Source: Porticoccus sp964608185 (lineage in GTDB: Bacteria > Pseudomonadota > Gammaproteobacteria > Pseudomonadales > Porticoccaceae). Taken from it: 24,418 bases of DNA. This document shows positions 15,976-24,408 of the stretch, one piece after another. The stretch lies in contig CAZSMR010000017.1 of the NCBI GenBank assembly GCA_964608185.1, forward strand, positions 1 through 24,418, given 5' to 3'. The notes under the pieces were generated by a model that saw nothing but the letters and a program-made list of their open reading frames with translations, ran no database searches and had not been told where the DNA came from. Both the position numbers and the translations under genes were made by a program. The stretch's first letter is position 1. The number at the start of each line of letters is the position of its first letter.

Positions 15976-16317
15976 GCCCTGTTTTTTAAGCTTACGATTA
16001 AGTTCCAATACCTCATTTAGTTCTTGTTGCCGATCTTGATATGTCTGAGTCAGTTTTGCTATAGCTGTTGCCACATCCTGATCAACAACCATTCCGTCGT
16101 ACTCTCCGGAGACTATGTTACGTTTTCCAGGTTTTTTCCCGTCAGAAGTTACTAAGACTTCAGCATAATGACCACATGGGGATTTTAAAATTAACTCTAC
16201 ATGGGCGTATTTTTTATGTTCTTTTTCTGACATCACCTTACATTCAGAGTACTTAAACTCAATATCGTCTATCAAAAAAACTAACTCATTAAAAGAAGTG
16301 CACTTAAAATTTTTCAT
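15964..16317 (-). CDS. Hypothetical protein with C-terminal coiled coil
   Basis: I do not recognise this 117-residue protein. The N-terminal two-thirds looks like a small alpha/beta domain: hydrophobic strands around LVFLIDDIEFKYSE and HVELILKSPCGHYAEVLVTSDG, with cysteines at 6, 27 and 48. From about residue 84 it is a charged helix with hydrophobic residues at heptad-like spacing (L89, Y93, L100, L104, L110), so a coiled coil is likely. There is no signal peptide or membrane segment. Codon use and AT-richness resemble the neighbours, and the frame is clean. It sits where mrdA (after rlmH) or tldD (after nit) would be expected. A weak AGGT lies 11 nt before the ATG. Confidence 0.6.
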   Translation of the reverse strand: MKNFKCTSFNELVFLIDDIEFKYSECKVMSEKEHKKYAHVELILKSPCGHYAEVLVTSDGKKPGKRNIVSGEYDGMVVDQDVATAIAKLTQTYQDRQQELNEVLELNRKLKKQGKET

Positions 16318-16501
16318 TACATTAGTTACCTGTAGCTCTACAATTTGTTTAACTTGTTACAAGAAAGAATTAGTCAACATACATTTAGATGCTAAGGATC
16401 TTTCTCTAGAAATGTACGTTACCACTAAATTTGATCGTTAAATGGCTACTATAAATTGCGTATTATATATTTAATATTATGTGGTGACATCAGGAGTGAA
16501 T
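16318..16501. other. Non-coding upstream region of the orphan gene
   Basis: No gene is apparent. On the minus strand there is a perfect TATAAT near 16466-16471, but only a poor -35 at the right distance. A 7-bp inverted repeat (TACATTT 16380-16386, AAATGTA 16410-16416) lies in the would-be leader. This probably holds the promoter of the 117-residue protein; I cannot define it further. Confidence 0.3.
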
Positions 16502-16538
16502 AAAAAAACCATGATAAATCAGCTTTTATTTGGGTTTT
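16502..16538 (-). terminator. Terminator of the mre-yhdP-nit transcript
   Basis: Read on the minus strand, AAAACC and GGTTTT (plus-strand 16533-16538 and 16505-16510) close a hairpin. An inner 5-bp stem (16525-16529 with 16514-16518) and a 6-nt loop complete it. The 3' side runs into a row of seven T (plus-strand A, 16502-16508). The nit stop codon (16526-16528) lies in the inner stem. Confidence 0.5.
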
Positions 16539-17377
16539 ATTATATTAAAACGCCTATGCTCATGAACAGGAAGATTATTACGAAGACCTTTGAGATAAGA
16601 TAAATCTATGTCAGCTGTCACTATACCAAGCCCTTCTTCGAGCTGACTGATTACGTTACCCCACGGATCAATAATAGCTGATCCGCCCCAGGTTGGTCTC
16701 TTAGGATGCTGTCTGTTTCCCATATTTGCACCAATAATATATATTAAATTCTCAATTGCTCTAGCTCTCAATAATATACTCCAGTGAGGCTCGCCAGTTT
16801 GTGAGGTAAACGCTGAGGGTATAGCGATTACCTCAGCACCATGCGCTGAAAGATAACTAAACAATTCTGGAAAACGCAAATCATAACAAATTGCTATACC
16901 TAGCCTTCCGATAGGGGTATCAATAATTACTGGCAAGTTCCCGGGGCTATATTCAGAAGATTCGCAATATGATTCTTTAGGGTCGTCCACTACCGCATCA
17001 AACAAATGTATTTTTTGATAGCAAGCCACCTCATAACCCTTATCGTCTAATACAAAACAACTTGATGACGGGAGATGATTAAGAGAAATGTGATCTTCTT
17101 TTATAGGAATTGTACCTCCGACAATCCACACTTTGTGTTTAATTGCTTGTTCTGCTAAAAATTTTCGCGCAGGTCCTTTAGAGTTTTCTATTTTAGCAAT
17201 ATTTTTAATTTCTTTCTGTCCAAAATAGGCAAAGTTCTCAGGTAAAACTATTAGCTTTGCACCCTTTTTTGCTGCTAATTCGATTAACGCCCTAGCTTGA
17301 TCTAGATTATCACTGAGGCTCATACCTCCGGTCATTTGTATAGCTGCTAGTTTTGATGACATACCCACATCTTTCAC
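16526..17377 (-). CDS. Carbon-nitrogen hydrolase (Nit/deaminated-glutathione amidase type)
   Basis: This nitrilase-superfamily amidase of 283 aa carries the catalytic triad E47 (LPENF), K122 (YQKIHLFD) and C164 (AICYDLRFPE). Characterised members of this subgroup (Nit1, E. coli YbeM) hydrolyse deaminated glutathione, a metabolite-repair reaction. The match to that subgroup (RFPELF, RARAIEN, GGSAIIDPWGNV) makes it the best guess. The gene follows yhdP as in many gammaproteobacteria. Its GTG start at 17377 overlaps the yhdP stop by one base. ATG 17362 (five codons in) is an alternative giving the more usual N-terminus MSSKLAAIQM. It is the last gene of the mre-yhdP transcript, with a terminator over its stop codon. 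Confidence 0.9.
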   Translation of the reverse strand: MKDVGMSSKLAAIQMTGGMSLSDNLDQARALIELAAKKGAKLIVLPENFAYFGQKEIKNIAKIENSKGPARKFLAEQAIKHKVWIVGGTIPIKEDHISLNHLPSSSCFVLDDKGYEVACYQKIHLFDAVVDDPKESYCESSEYSPGNLPVIIDTPIGRLGIAICYDLRFPELFSYLSAHGAEVIAIPSAFTSQTGEPHWSILLRARAIENLIYIIGANMGNRQHPKRPTWGGSAIIDPWGNVISQLEEGLGIVTADIDLSYLKGLRNNLPVHEHRRFNIIKPK

Positions 17378-20300
17378 TATTGCCCATCTCCTGATGCAGA
17401 ACCTAGGTCAACTTTATTGCTACTATTGCCACCTTTATTAGAAGTGTTTATATTAAAAAATTTCTCCATGACCATCTCTGGGGAGCTCAATAATCCTGTA
17501 ATGCTATAACTAATGCTAGATAACTTTTCTACTTGCTTTTCAAAAACTTTACTAGTGATAAATACGCCTGCCGCAACCGGCAAGCCTCCCACTGCAGCGG
17601 CAACCCAAGGGAGATTGTGACTCACTGGTAGTGTTGTCACCAGATGTGCATGAATCTTCTCAGAAACTAGGTTGGCTGAACCTTTAAGTTGAATGTTTCC
17701 AGAAGGTAAATCTACATTTATTGGTGGATCAAAAGTTAACTCGCCCATCTCAAAAATCAAACCCCCATCCATTTCATTATAGCTCATACCCTTTTCATAA
17801 AGATCGGAAAAATCTAGCTTCAATCGACGAATCCAATTATCAAAATTGAATAAACTAATTAGTCTAATTAGAGCATTTGCCGTTCCAGATGACTCCTGAT
17901 AAAAGTGTCCTTTTTTAATACTAATTGCAACCGATCCGTTTATAATCTCTGGAGATATCTGCCATGGCTTTCCAGGCCAATGAAGCTGGGATAGAAATTG
18001 AGCTTCTTCGCTATCCATAATCGCAGGAAAATTCCATGACTTCATTACCACCCCAATATCTTCTATTCGCAACAAACCATTAAAGACCGTTCGGTGTTGG
18101 TTTTTATCCGCAGTCCATTCAATAGAAGTTTCGGTCTCTTCATCACCAATTGATAACCCTAAAAGATTTGCGTTGATATCAGTGATTTTTACCCCGTTGT
18201 TTTGGGGGGTCATCAAAAGTTTAGATTCGCCAAACCTTTTATCGCCTACACTAAAATTTCTGATTGATAACTGAAGGTGTGGAAATTCACTCGGATGTAT
18301 CGAATCTGTTGTAACGCTAAACTCTGACGGTTTTGGCAACATAAGCCTTTCTAAATCTACTAGTATTGGAATTAATGGGTCTTTAGGTATCCACAAATGT
18401 CCTTCTAAGCGCTGACTCTTTATACCCAACATCCAGTCACCATTCTGATAACCACCACTAATGCCAACTTTTTCAGCACTTAAGCCAGAAAATTCAATCT
18501 TATCGATAACAACGTTAAAAAGAGGGGTTAGCTGTTGATTTTGAGTATCATCTAAATTGAATATTTTTGGATATATATTCTTCCACTGCAATAAGTCTGC
18601 TGACCTTACATATCCCTCTATGAGAAATTGATTTTCTCCTGGTAATTCTGAGCGGTCGCTTTCGATTGATAAAATTCCCTTCACTATAGAGTTTTTTTCT
18701 AACTCTAAATGGGATTTGACTAATTCTCCAAGATTAATTTTTAAGTTGATTCTGTCACCAAAAATAATTTGTGCTGATAGGTCCTCTTCGGTATTAATTG
18801 TTTTTCCAAACGGAGCTGGTAAGACAATTTCAGCACCCTTCATATTCGTATTAATATTGAGTTTTATAGGCAACAACGAGTCTTCTAGTGGAACAAGGAT
18901 ATTAGCTATATAATCTGTTTGTCCTTTCAGGACCACATCTGACTTAAGGCCGATAAAACTAGCTAACGAGGGCATTTTTATATCGCCACGGACATCGATC
19001 AAAAGATTACCGTTCAGTGTTTTCAGGGTAGCAGCAAATGGCTCATCAAAGAGGCGTCCTCTGACTGAAGGAGAAAATAGACCGATCTCATCACGGTAAC
19101 TTAGAACCCCTTGTAAGCTTTCTAATGATATTGCACTGTCAGATAACGACATTAATGCAGTATCGAGAGTCATATCTATATTGTAATATTTATCTGATGT
19201 ATGCTTCATTAGCGGAATTTTTAAATCTAAAGAAATATCACTTTTTCCGGACAAAATCCAATTGTTGAGGCCTATGACTCTTGACCTAAGAGGAGATTTT
19301 TTTAGCAGCTCAATTGCTTCACCAAAATCTGATCTCACGGCTCCAGCAATAGAAAGATATTGAGTTTTCTTAACCGCAGGGTTAATCGAGAGTTGCGCAT
19401 GCTTGACTGTTGCTTCTCCAGCTCTAGCACTATGAATCTGAGAGCTGACTGTAGACGAGTCCACTATCACTAAGGCTTTTAATTCAGTTAAAGCTGGCCA
19501 GTCTTGATGAAACTTTATTTTGCCATCGGTAGTTCTCAGGAATATCTGACTAGAGCTAGCTAAACTATCTCTTATTATCTTTTTATTCTTTTTTATTAAA
19601 GCGCCTCGCCAAAGAAATCCTGCTGCTGGAATTTTGACATCAATGACCGCCTTGTCGAGCCACTCAGCTAAAGGCTTGTCAAGGTTATCTGGTATGTAAG
19701 ATTTTTTGTATCGGGCATCAACATCTTTTACCCCTACAGATAGGTATAACTCGGAATCTAAACCTGAATTCATTGCAGGAACATTAAGATAGAAGCTGGC
19801 CCTTCCTTGACCTTCATCTCCATTCATTTTTATAAGACCACTAAAAATTTTCATATCACCACTAACAGGATTGTATTCCCACGATATGTCTCCCCTAATT
19901 GAACTGCGATGAACGTGCTCGTTAAAAATGCCAGGGAGGTAAAAAGAAAAGCCTTCAGGGCTATCCAGTTCAAGGAAGCCACTTTTATTTTTTATCTCTA
20001 TATAGCCATTAACTTGGCGAAATCCAGGTTTTCCGGCCCAAGAATCTAGGGAAACGTTCTCTATATTAGCTTGCAAGCTAATATCGGAGGCATGATTATT
20101 TTTTCCTAATGTTAAGTGTAGATTATGTATTTTACCTGTAGGCTTCAAGTACTGAGCAAGCTCTAAAAGATTATCTGGCACAAGAGATGTTCTCTCAAGC
20201 ATATCGTCTAATATCGCTAGGTCTATCTGATCTATAGCTATAGACTTAATCTCTCCATAGGATTTCCGAGAGATACTTATAGATGTAGGTTCAATTTGCA

Positions 20301-21279
20301 GATCATTCCAACTGAAGTTGAGATTATTTAATACTAGACCTAAATCATCCTCGGATTTATACCAGCCACGGATACCAGTATTTATCTTTATAATCGGGCC
20401 GGTACCTTTGAGTAAGCGGTGCTTAATTTGATCTGAATGAAGATTTCCAAGAAACTCTATTTTTCCATCTTTTTTTGCTGACAACCAAAGATCTGCATTA
20501 ATATCGGCCTGAGTTTCAATAATACTCTTAGGCATATTAGGGAAAAAACCTTGTATTAGTTTTTTTGAAGGATTGCTGAAATGAACATCGTTAAATTTGG
20601 AGTAAGTCAGAATATCAAAGCTAGCCATGTCTTTAGCTTCACCATTAGCCTCTACTATAACGTCAACCGGGTCATGATTGTCTTGCAGAATAACTTTAGT
20701 CAATAGTCTATGAAAATCTCCTTTATTCTCTAGGCTGATATTTTTTAATTTGAGCGTTGATTCAACTCCAGTTACAAATCTGAAACTTAAATTAACAGAC
20801 TGGATTTCTAAGTAACGAGTATTGAATAAAATATCCAAGAAACCAGAATTTTTGCTACCAAGTTTTTTTCCAGCGATACTCCACGAACCTGAACTTGACT
20901 CCTCCATAAGTATGTTGACATGCCCAATGCTCAATTCTCTAGAAACTAGCTGTCGAGAAAAAACACTTTTTATTAGATTTACCTGGCAAACAATATCATC
21001 CAGTGTAATTGCTAATTGATTATTTTTTTTAGAGGACATCGTGACATTTGAAATGTTAATTTTAGGAGCCAGTTGATACCACTCCCCTTTCATAGTGTGA
21101 CTTTGAGTTTTTATATCTAACTTATTGGATATATAGCTGTCAATTTCAAGGTGGTAAGAATTAATATTGTTAATCACATCTTTTTTTGCATAAACCATTG
21201 AAGCAGTTAAAATCACTAGCAAAGATCCCAGAAATATAATCCCACAAACAATTTTTTTAAGTAATGCGACTCGATCCAA
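17377..21279 (-). CDS. yhdP: AsmA-like envelope protein YhdP
   Basis: This is a very large (1300 aa) single-pass inner-membrane protein of the YhdP/TamB/AsmA group, which bridges the periplasm and takes part in phospholipid delivery to the outer membrane. One N-terminal transmembrane helix (about 9-31) is followed by a long beta-rich periplasmic region without cysteine motifs. The C-terminal block, with its FNFDNWIRRLKLDFSDLYEKGMSYN segment and a glycine/alanine-rich PWVAAAVGGLPVAAGVFI stretch, is typical of YhdP. E. coli YhdP is of similar length (1266). Translation starts at TTG, supported by AGGAG 7 nt upstream. The gene usually follows rng; here it follows mreD after 82 bp, with maf and rng missing. 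Confidence 0.92.
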   Translation of the reverse strand: MDRVALLKKIVCGIIFLGSLLVILTASMVYAKKDVINNINSYHLEIDSYISNKLDIKTQSHTMKGEWYQLAPKINISNVTMSSKKNNQLAITLDDIVCQVNLIKSVFSRQLVSRELSIGHVNILMEESSSGSWSIAGKKLGSKNSGFLDILFNTRYLEIQSVNLSFRFVTGVESTLKLKNISLENKGDFHRLLTKVILQDNHDPVDVIVEANGEAKDMASFDILTYSKFNDVHFSNPSKKLIQGFFPNMPKSIIETQADINADLWLSAKKDGKIEFLGNLHSDQIKHRLLKGTGPIIKINTGIRGWYKSEDDLGLVLNNLNFSWNDLQIEPTSISISRKSYGEIKSIAIDQIDLAILDDMLERTSLVPDNLLELAQYLKPTGKIHNLHLTLGKNNHASDISLQANIENVSLDSWAGKPGFRQVNGYIEIKNKSGFLELDSPEGFSFYLPGIFNEHVHRSSIRGDISWEYNPVSGDMKIFSGLIKMNGDEGQGRASFYLNVPAMNSGLDSELYLSVGVKDVDARYKKSYIPDNLDKPLAEWLDKAVIDVKIPAAGFLWRGALIKKNKKIIRDSLASSSQIFLRTTDGKIKFHQDWPALTELKALVIVDSSTVSSQIHSARAGEATVKHAQLSINPAVKKTQYLSIAGAVRSDFGEAIELLKKSPLRSRVIGLNNWILSGKSDISLDLKIPLMKHTSDKYYNIDMTLDTALMSLSDSAISLESLQGVLSYRDEIGLFSPSVRGRLFDEPFAATLKTLNGNLLIDVRGDIKMPSLASFIGLKSDVVLKGQTDYIANILVPLEDSLLPIKLNINTNMKGAEIVLPAPFGKTINTEEDLSAQIIFGDRINLKINLGELVKSHLELEKNSIVKGILSIESDRSELPGENQFLIEGYVRSADLLQWKNIYPKIFNLDDTQNQQLTPLFNVVIDKIEFSGLSAEKVGISGGYQNGDWMLGIKSQRLEGHLWIPKDPLIPILVDLERLMLPKPSEFSVTTDSIHPSEFPHLQLSIRNFSVGDKRFGESKLLMTPQNNGVKITDINANLLGLSIGDEETETSIEWTADKNQHRTVFNGLLRIEDIGVVMKSWNFPAIMDSEEAQFLSQLHWPGKPWQISPEIINGSVAISIKKGHFYQESSGTANALIRLISLFNFDNWIRRLKLDFSDLYEKGMSYNEMDGGLIFEMGELTFDPPINVDLPSGNIQLKGSANLVSEKIHAHLVTTLPVSHNLPWVAAAVGGLPVAAGVFITSKVFEKQVEKLSSISYSITGLLSSPEMVMEKFFNINTSNKGGNSSNKVDLGSASGDGQ

Positions 21280-21361
21280 AAAATTACTCCTAACCCAAAT
21301 GGTAAAGCAAAAAAGCGAAGTTAATCATCTCATAAAATTGCAAAAATCTGTCCTTTATCGA

Positions 21362-21829
21362 CTATTTTTTAACCATCTTATTTAATGATATTGATAAAAT
21401 CGGCCACAAAAATGCAGATGTAATGGCTGGCGCAATCATTAAAGTGATATCCCAGCTTGCCCTGTATAATAAAGAAATGCTAATTGTAAGTAACTGATTT
21501 AAAAAAACTATAAATAAGATTAAAAAGGCTTGATGTATTATTCCAAAGTGCTGCAATCGCTTACTTAGTAAAATCAAAATATATGCACAAAAAGAAAACG
21601 CTATTGCATAGCGACCAAGCATTTCTCCTGCAAATATATCTAGAATTATTCCTGACAACCAAGCGAATCCAATCCCATATTGGGATGGACTTCTAAGTAA
21701 CCAATAAATTACAAACATTAGCAAAAACTGAGGCCTCCAATATGCTGAAGGCCCAATTATCGGGGTAATTTGAAGCAATAGTCCGACGAACAATGAGATA
21801 CTGCTGTACAAGTAGCCATTATTTATCAT
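21362..21829 (-). CDS. mreD: Rod shape-determining protein MreD
   Basis: MreD is an integral inner-membrane subunit of the elongasome, working with MreB, MreC, RodA and PBP2. The 155-residue, strongly hydrophobic protein has about five to six membrane segments. It carries the family's IIGPSAYWRPQFLLMFVIYWLL and the GIGFAWLSGIILDIFAGEMLGRYAI region, where the LD-----LG motif is clear. Its ATG lies inside the end of mreC (11-bp overlap), so translation is probably coupled. Length and topology are normal. Confidence 0.94.
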   Translation of the reverse strand: MINNGYLYSSISLFVGLLLQITPIIGPSAYWRPQFLLMFVIYWLLRSPSQYGIGFAWLSGIILDIFAGEMLGRYAIAFSFCAYILILLSKRLQHFGIIHQAFLILFIVFLNQLLTISISLLYRASWDITLMIAPAITSAFLWPILSISLNKMVKK

Positions 21830-22667
21830 CCTGGCCTACCCCAAATTTTTCTACACTCTGAGATACTAACAGCACATAACGGCTTCGATCCAAATGGGCT
21901 GAAGGCTTTAAGCTCACATCAAGGTAGGGGGTGCCTTTTTGGCTATCAATGGAAGTGATTACCCCGACTGGGTATCCAGCAGGATATCGTTTACCAAGAC
22001 CAGAGCTGGTTAATAAGTCACCGATAGCGATATCCGAGGCCGGAGTTACATAGCGAAGTCTTAGTTTTTTATAACTGCCTCTTCCTTCTACAATGGAGCG
22101 CATACCATTTCTTGAGACTTGTACAGGTAACGCATGCGAGCTGTCACTGATTAACAACACTTTACTGCTGCTACCATATACCTCTATCACTTGACCCATC
22201 AGACCTTCAGAATCAAGAACTGTCTGACCCTTAGATATTTCATAATCTTTTCCACGGTTAATTAATATCGTATGAGTTAGAGGATCGGGCGAAGCTCCTA
22301 TAAGTTCTGCAACTAAGACATTATGTTGCAATAATTCTGAAGCATGTAGTAAATTTCGCAGCCGAAGATTTTCAGAGGACAGCTCTGCCATCCTCTGGAG
22401 TCTACCTTGTAGGATTAATAGCTCTATATTTTTTAATTTGTTTTCTTCTTTAATGGACGCAGAACTAGAAAGCTCTTCTACAAGCTCATCAGCCCAATTT
22501 GGGAATAAAGATAATGAAAAAATAGGCACTGTAACACCAGAAAAAAAAGGTCGCAGAGGTTTTAACCATTGAGTAGTAGTGTCAATGAGCAACAATAAAA
22601 AGGCGACAGAAATTAAGATAAGCGCTCGTCGGGCATACGAGGGGCCATTAGAAAAAAGATTTTTTAT
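21819..22667 (-). CDS. mreC: Rod shape-determining protein MreC (apparent AUA start)
   Basis: MreC is the bitopic scaffold that links MreB inside to PBP2 outside. The periplasmic part is clear: a coiled coil (about 60-105), then AELIGASPDPLTHTILINRG and the two beta-barrel halves ending with SAHLDRSRYVLLV. The first NTG codon in frame is TTG 22595, which would delete the membrane anchor. Upstream in the same frame the typical MreC N-terminus is intact (KNLFSNGPSYARRALILIS and so on). It runs back to an ATA codon at 22665-22667 preceded by GAGGAG at 7-nt spacing; an in-frame TAG lies at 22680-22682. I therefore place the start at ATA (282 aa). Either AUA really initiates, or ATG was misassembled or mutated. 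Confidence 0.85.
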   Translation of the reverse strand: MKNLFSNGPSYARRALILISVAFLLLLIDTTTQWLKPLRPFFSGVTVPIFSLSLFPNWADELVEELSSSASIKEENKLKNIELLILQGRLQRMAELSSENLRLRNLLHASELLQHNVLVAELIGASPDPLTHTILINRGKDYEISKGQTVLDSEGLMGQVIEVYGSSSKVLLISDSSHALPVQVSRNGMRSIVEGRGSYKKLRLRYVTPASDIAIGDLLTSSGLGKRYPAGYPVGVITSIDSQKGTPYLDVSLKPSAHLDRSRYVLLVSQSVEKFGVGQDDK

Positions 22668-22742
22668 GTCGCGGCTCCTCTAGTGGTTAGACTTCAAGAT
22701 AAGAGAAAAATCGCACTGATTTATTAAGTTAATTGAAATTTA

Positions 22743-23777
22743 TTAATATGTCATCACGTCCATATGTCGCCTCTCCATTGTTTCTATGGCCTTACCACCA
22801 CCTCTAGCAACACAGGTCAAAGGATCATCGGCTATTATAACTGGCAATCCAGTTTCATGAGAAAGAAGCTTATCTAAATCACGCAGAAGCGCTCCGCCGC
22901 CAGTTAACACTATTCCAGTTTCTGCTATATCAGAAGCTAATTCAGGTGGGGACTGCTCTAGGACTCTTTTGACTGCTTGTACTATGCCAGATAATGGCTC
23001 TTGGAGCGCTTCTAACACCTCATCACTATTAAGTGTAATACTCTTAGGAACTCCTTCAGCTAAATTACGCCCTCTTACATCAATTTCCCTAATTTCTTTC
23101 GCAGGGTATGCACTTCCTATTTCAAACTTAATACGCTCAGCTGTTGTTTCACCAATCACACTTCCATATTTACGTCTAACATAGTTACTAATGGCTTCAT
23201 CGAAACGATCGCCACCAATCCGAGCTGAATCAGAAAAAACTACACCATTGAGCGATAAAATAGCAATTTCCGTAGTGCCTCCGCCAATATCAACTACCAT
23301 TGACCCACACGCCTCATCTACAGGTAGACCAGCCCCTAAGGCTGCTGCCATTGGCTCTTCAATCAAAAAAACTTCTCTAGCACCAGCACTATAAGCAGAT
23401 TCACGGATAGCTCTTTTTTCTACTTCTGTAGCTGCACAGGGCACACAGATAAGGACCCTAGGGCTAGGTGGTATAAAACTATGGGCATGTACTTTTTTTA
23501 TGAAGTACTGAAGCATTTTTTCAGTAACCTGAAAATCAGCGATAACCCCATCCTTCAAGGGTCTGATTGCAGTAATATTTCCTGGAGTACGACCAAGCAT
23601 ACGTTTGGCCTCTACGCCAACTGCATCAACAATTTTTTGCCCATTATGGTGACGTATTGCAACTACAGAGGGCTCATTAAGAACAATCCCTGATTCTCTT
23701 ACATAAATGAGCGTATTGGCTGTTCCTAGGTCAATAGAAAGATCGTTCGAGAACATCCCTCGCAACCGCTTAAACAT
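22743..23777 (-). CDS. mreB: Rod shape-determining actin homologue MreB
   Basis: MreB polymerises under the inner membrane and guides lateral wall synthesis. The 344-residue protein is nearly collinear with E. coli MreB: MFKRLRGMFSNDLSIDLGTANT (amphipathic membrane-binding N-terminus and phosphate-1 loop), VVDIGGGTTE (phosphate 2), RIGGDRFDEAI and VLTGGGALLRDL (adenosine motif). I chose ATG 23777, which has AAGGAG 6 nt upstream and matches the family. The frame is open to 23804, but those nine residues are not conserved. The gene is the first of mreBCD-yhdP-nit and has a good promoter about 110 bp upstream. Its presence implies a rod-shaped cell. Confidence 0.98.
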   Translation of the reverse strand: MFKRLRGMFSNDLSIDLGTANTLIYVRESGIVLNEPSVVAIRHHNGQKIVDAVGVEAKRMLGRTPGNITAIRPLKDGVIADFQVTEKMLQYFIKKVHAHSFIPPSPRVLICVPCAATEVEKRAIRESAYSAGAREVFLIEEPMAAALGAGLPVDEACGSMVVDIGGGTTEIAILSLNGVVFSDSARIGGDRFDEAISNYVRRKYGSVIGETTAERIKFEIGSAYPAKEIREIDVRGRNLAEGVPKSITLNSDEVLEALQEPLSGIVQAVKRVLEQSPPELASDIAETGIVLTGGGALLRDLDKLLSHETGLPVIIADDPLTCVARGGGKAIETMERRHMDVMTY

Positions 23778-23890
23778 TTCACTCTCCTTGGTTTTTCTTT
23801 TCAATGCAGAATATTCTGTCTACAATGAAAAATTAACCTCTGACTCTAACAATCACTGGGATTGAGAGCAAGGTCTATGTTATTCAGTTA

Positions 23891-23919
23891 ATAATAATTA
23901 CATTATTTGTTTTGTGCAA
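23891..23919 (-). promoter_or_regulatory. Sigma-70-type promoter of mreBCD
   Basis: On the minus strand, TTGCAC (23914-23919) and TATTAT (23891-23896) are separated by exactly 17 bp. The predicted start site near 23884 gives a leader of roughly 105 nt before mreB. A small inverted repeat GGAAA-2 nt-TTTCC (23923-23934) sits just upstream of the -35 and could be an activator site. The rest of the 295-bp gap to gatC shows only a weak candidate for the plus strand, TATAAA at 24039-24044 without a good -35. Confidence 0.55.
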
Positions 23920-24072
23920 AATTAGGAAAAATTTCCAACAATAAACTTACCCATAGTACCGCTGAATCAACCAATGTGGTACCTTAGCAATCTTATTTTA
24001 TTTTTAAAAAATTATTAGCTAGGCAGCATTTCTTGCAATATAAATCATTAAAAAAACTAAAGAAATCATATT

Positions 24073-24360
24073 ATGGCAATTAACCCTACAGATATAGAGA
24101 AACTCGCAGTGCTAGCTCGTATAAAATTGAATGATGCAACGATTGCAGAGACTGCACGAAGTATTTCTGATGTACTTTTACTGGTCGACCAACTAAAGGC
24201 AGCTGATACAGCTGGTGTTAACCCTATGGCTAACCCAACAGACGCAGTCCAGAGTTTACGTGCCGATGAAATAACTGAACATGATCAACGGAAAGTTTTT
24301 CAAGAAATTGCTCCCTCCGTAGAAAACGGATTGTATCTTGTCCCCAAAGTGATCGATTAA
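24073..24360 (+). CDS. gatC: Aspartyl/glutamyl-tRNA amidotransferase subunit C
   Basis: GatC is the small scaffold subunit of the GatCAB complex, which amidates misacylated Glu-tRNA(Gln) and/or Asp-tRNA(Asn). The 95-residue protein has the family pattern: IEKLAVLARIKLNDA at the N-terminus, LLLVDQLKAADTAGVNPMANP in the middle, LRADEITEH, and the C-terminal APSVENGLYLVPKVI. The divergent mreB/gatC arrangement is common in Pseudomonas and relatives. It implies that this organism makes at least one of Gln-tRNA or Asn-tRNA indirectly. The ribosome site is weak. gatA probably begins 48 bp downstream. Confidence 0.96.
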   Translation: MAINPTDIEKLAVLARIKLNDATIAETARSISDVLLLVDQLKAADTAGVNPMANPTDAVQSLRADEITEHDQRKVFQEIAPSVENGLYLVPKVID

Positions 24361-24362
24361 AA

Positions 24363-24402
24363 AATTAAGGGATCAATGAATTAAGGAATTAAGGAATTAA
24401 GG
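24363..24402 (+). repeat. 8-bp tandem repeat in the gatC-gatA gap
   Basis: AATTAAGG occurs at 24363-24370, then a degenerate 8-mer (GATCAATG), then three perfect copies at 24379-24402, all in the same 8-bp register. Each perfect unit carries the SD-like AAGG. The last AAGG (24399-24402) lies 6 nt before the next ATG and should be the working ribosome site. Confidence 0.75.
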
Positions 24403-24408
24403 CAGTTT

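Noticed and set aside
16490..16620. Plus-strand reading frame running into the nit gene
   Set aside because: It is antisense to a clear nitrilase-family gene and begins in that gene's terminator.
23778..23804. MreB starting nine codons upstream at 23804
   Set aside because: The AAGGAG ribosome site lies between that codon and ATG 23777, and the family N-terminus begins at 23777.
23956..23981. Inverted repeat GTACC...GGTAC between mreB and gatC
   Set aside because: The arms are only 5 bp with a long spacer and no position relative to a convincing promoter; such pairs are expected by chance.
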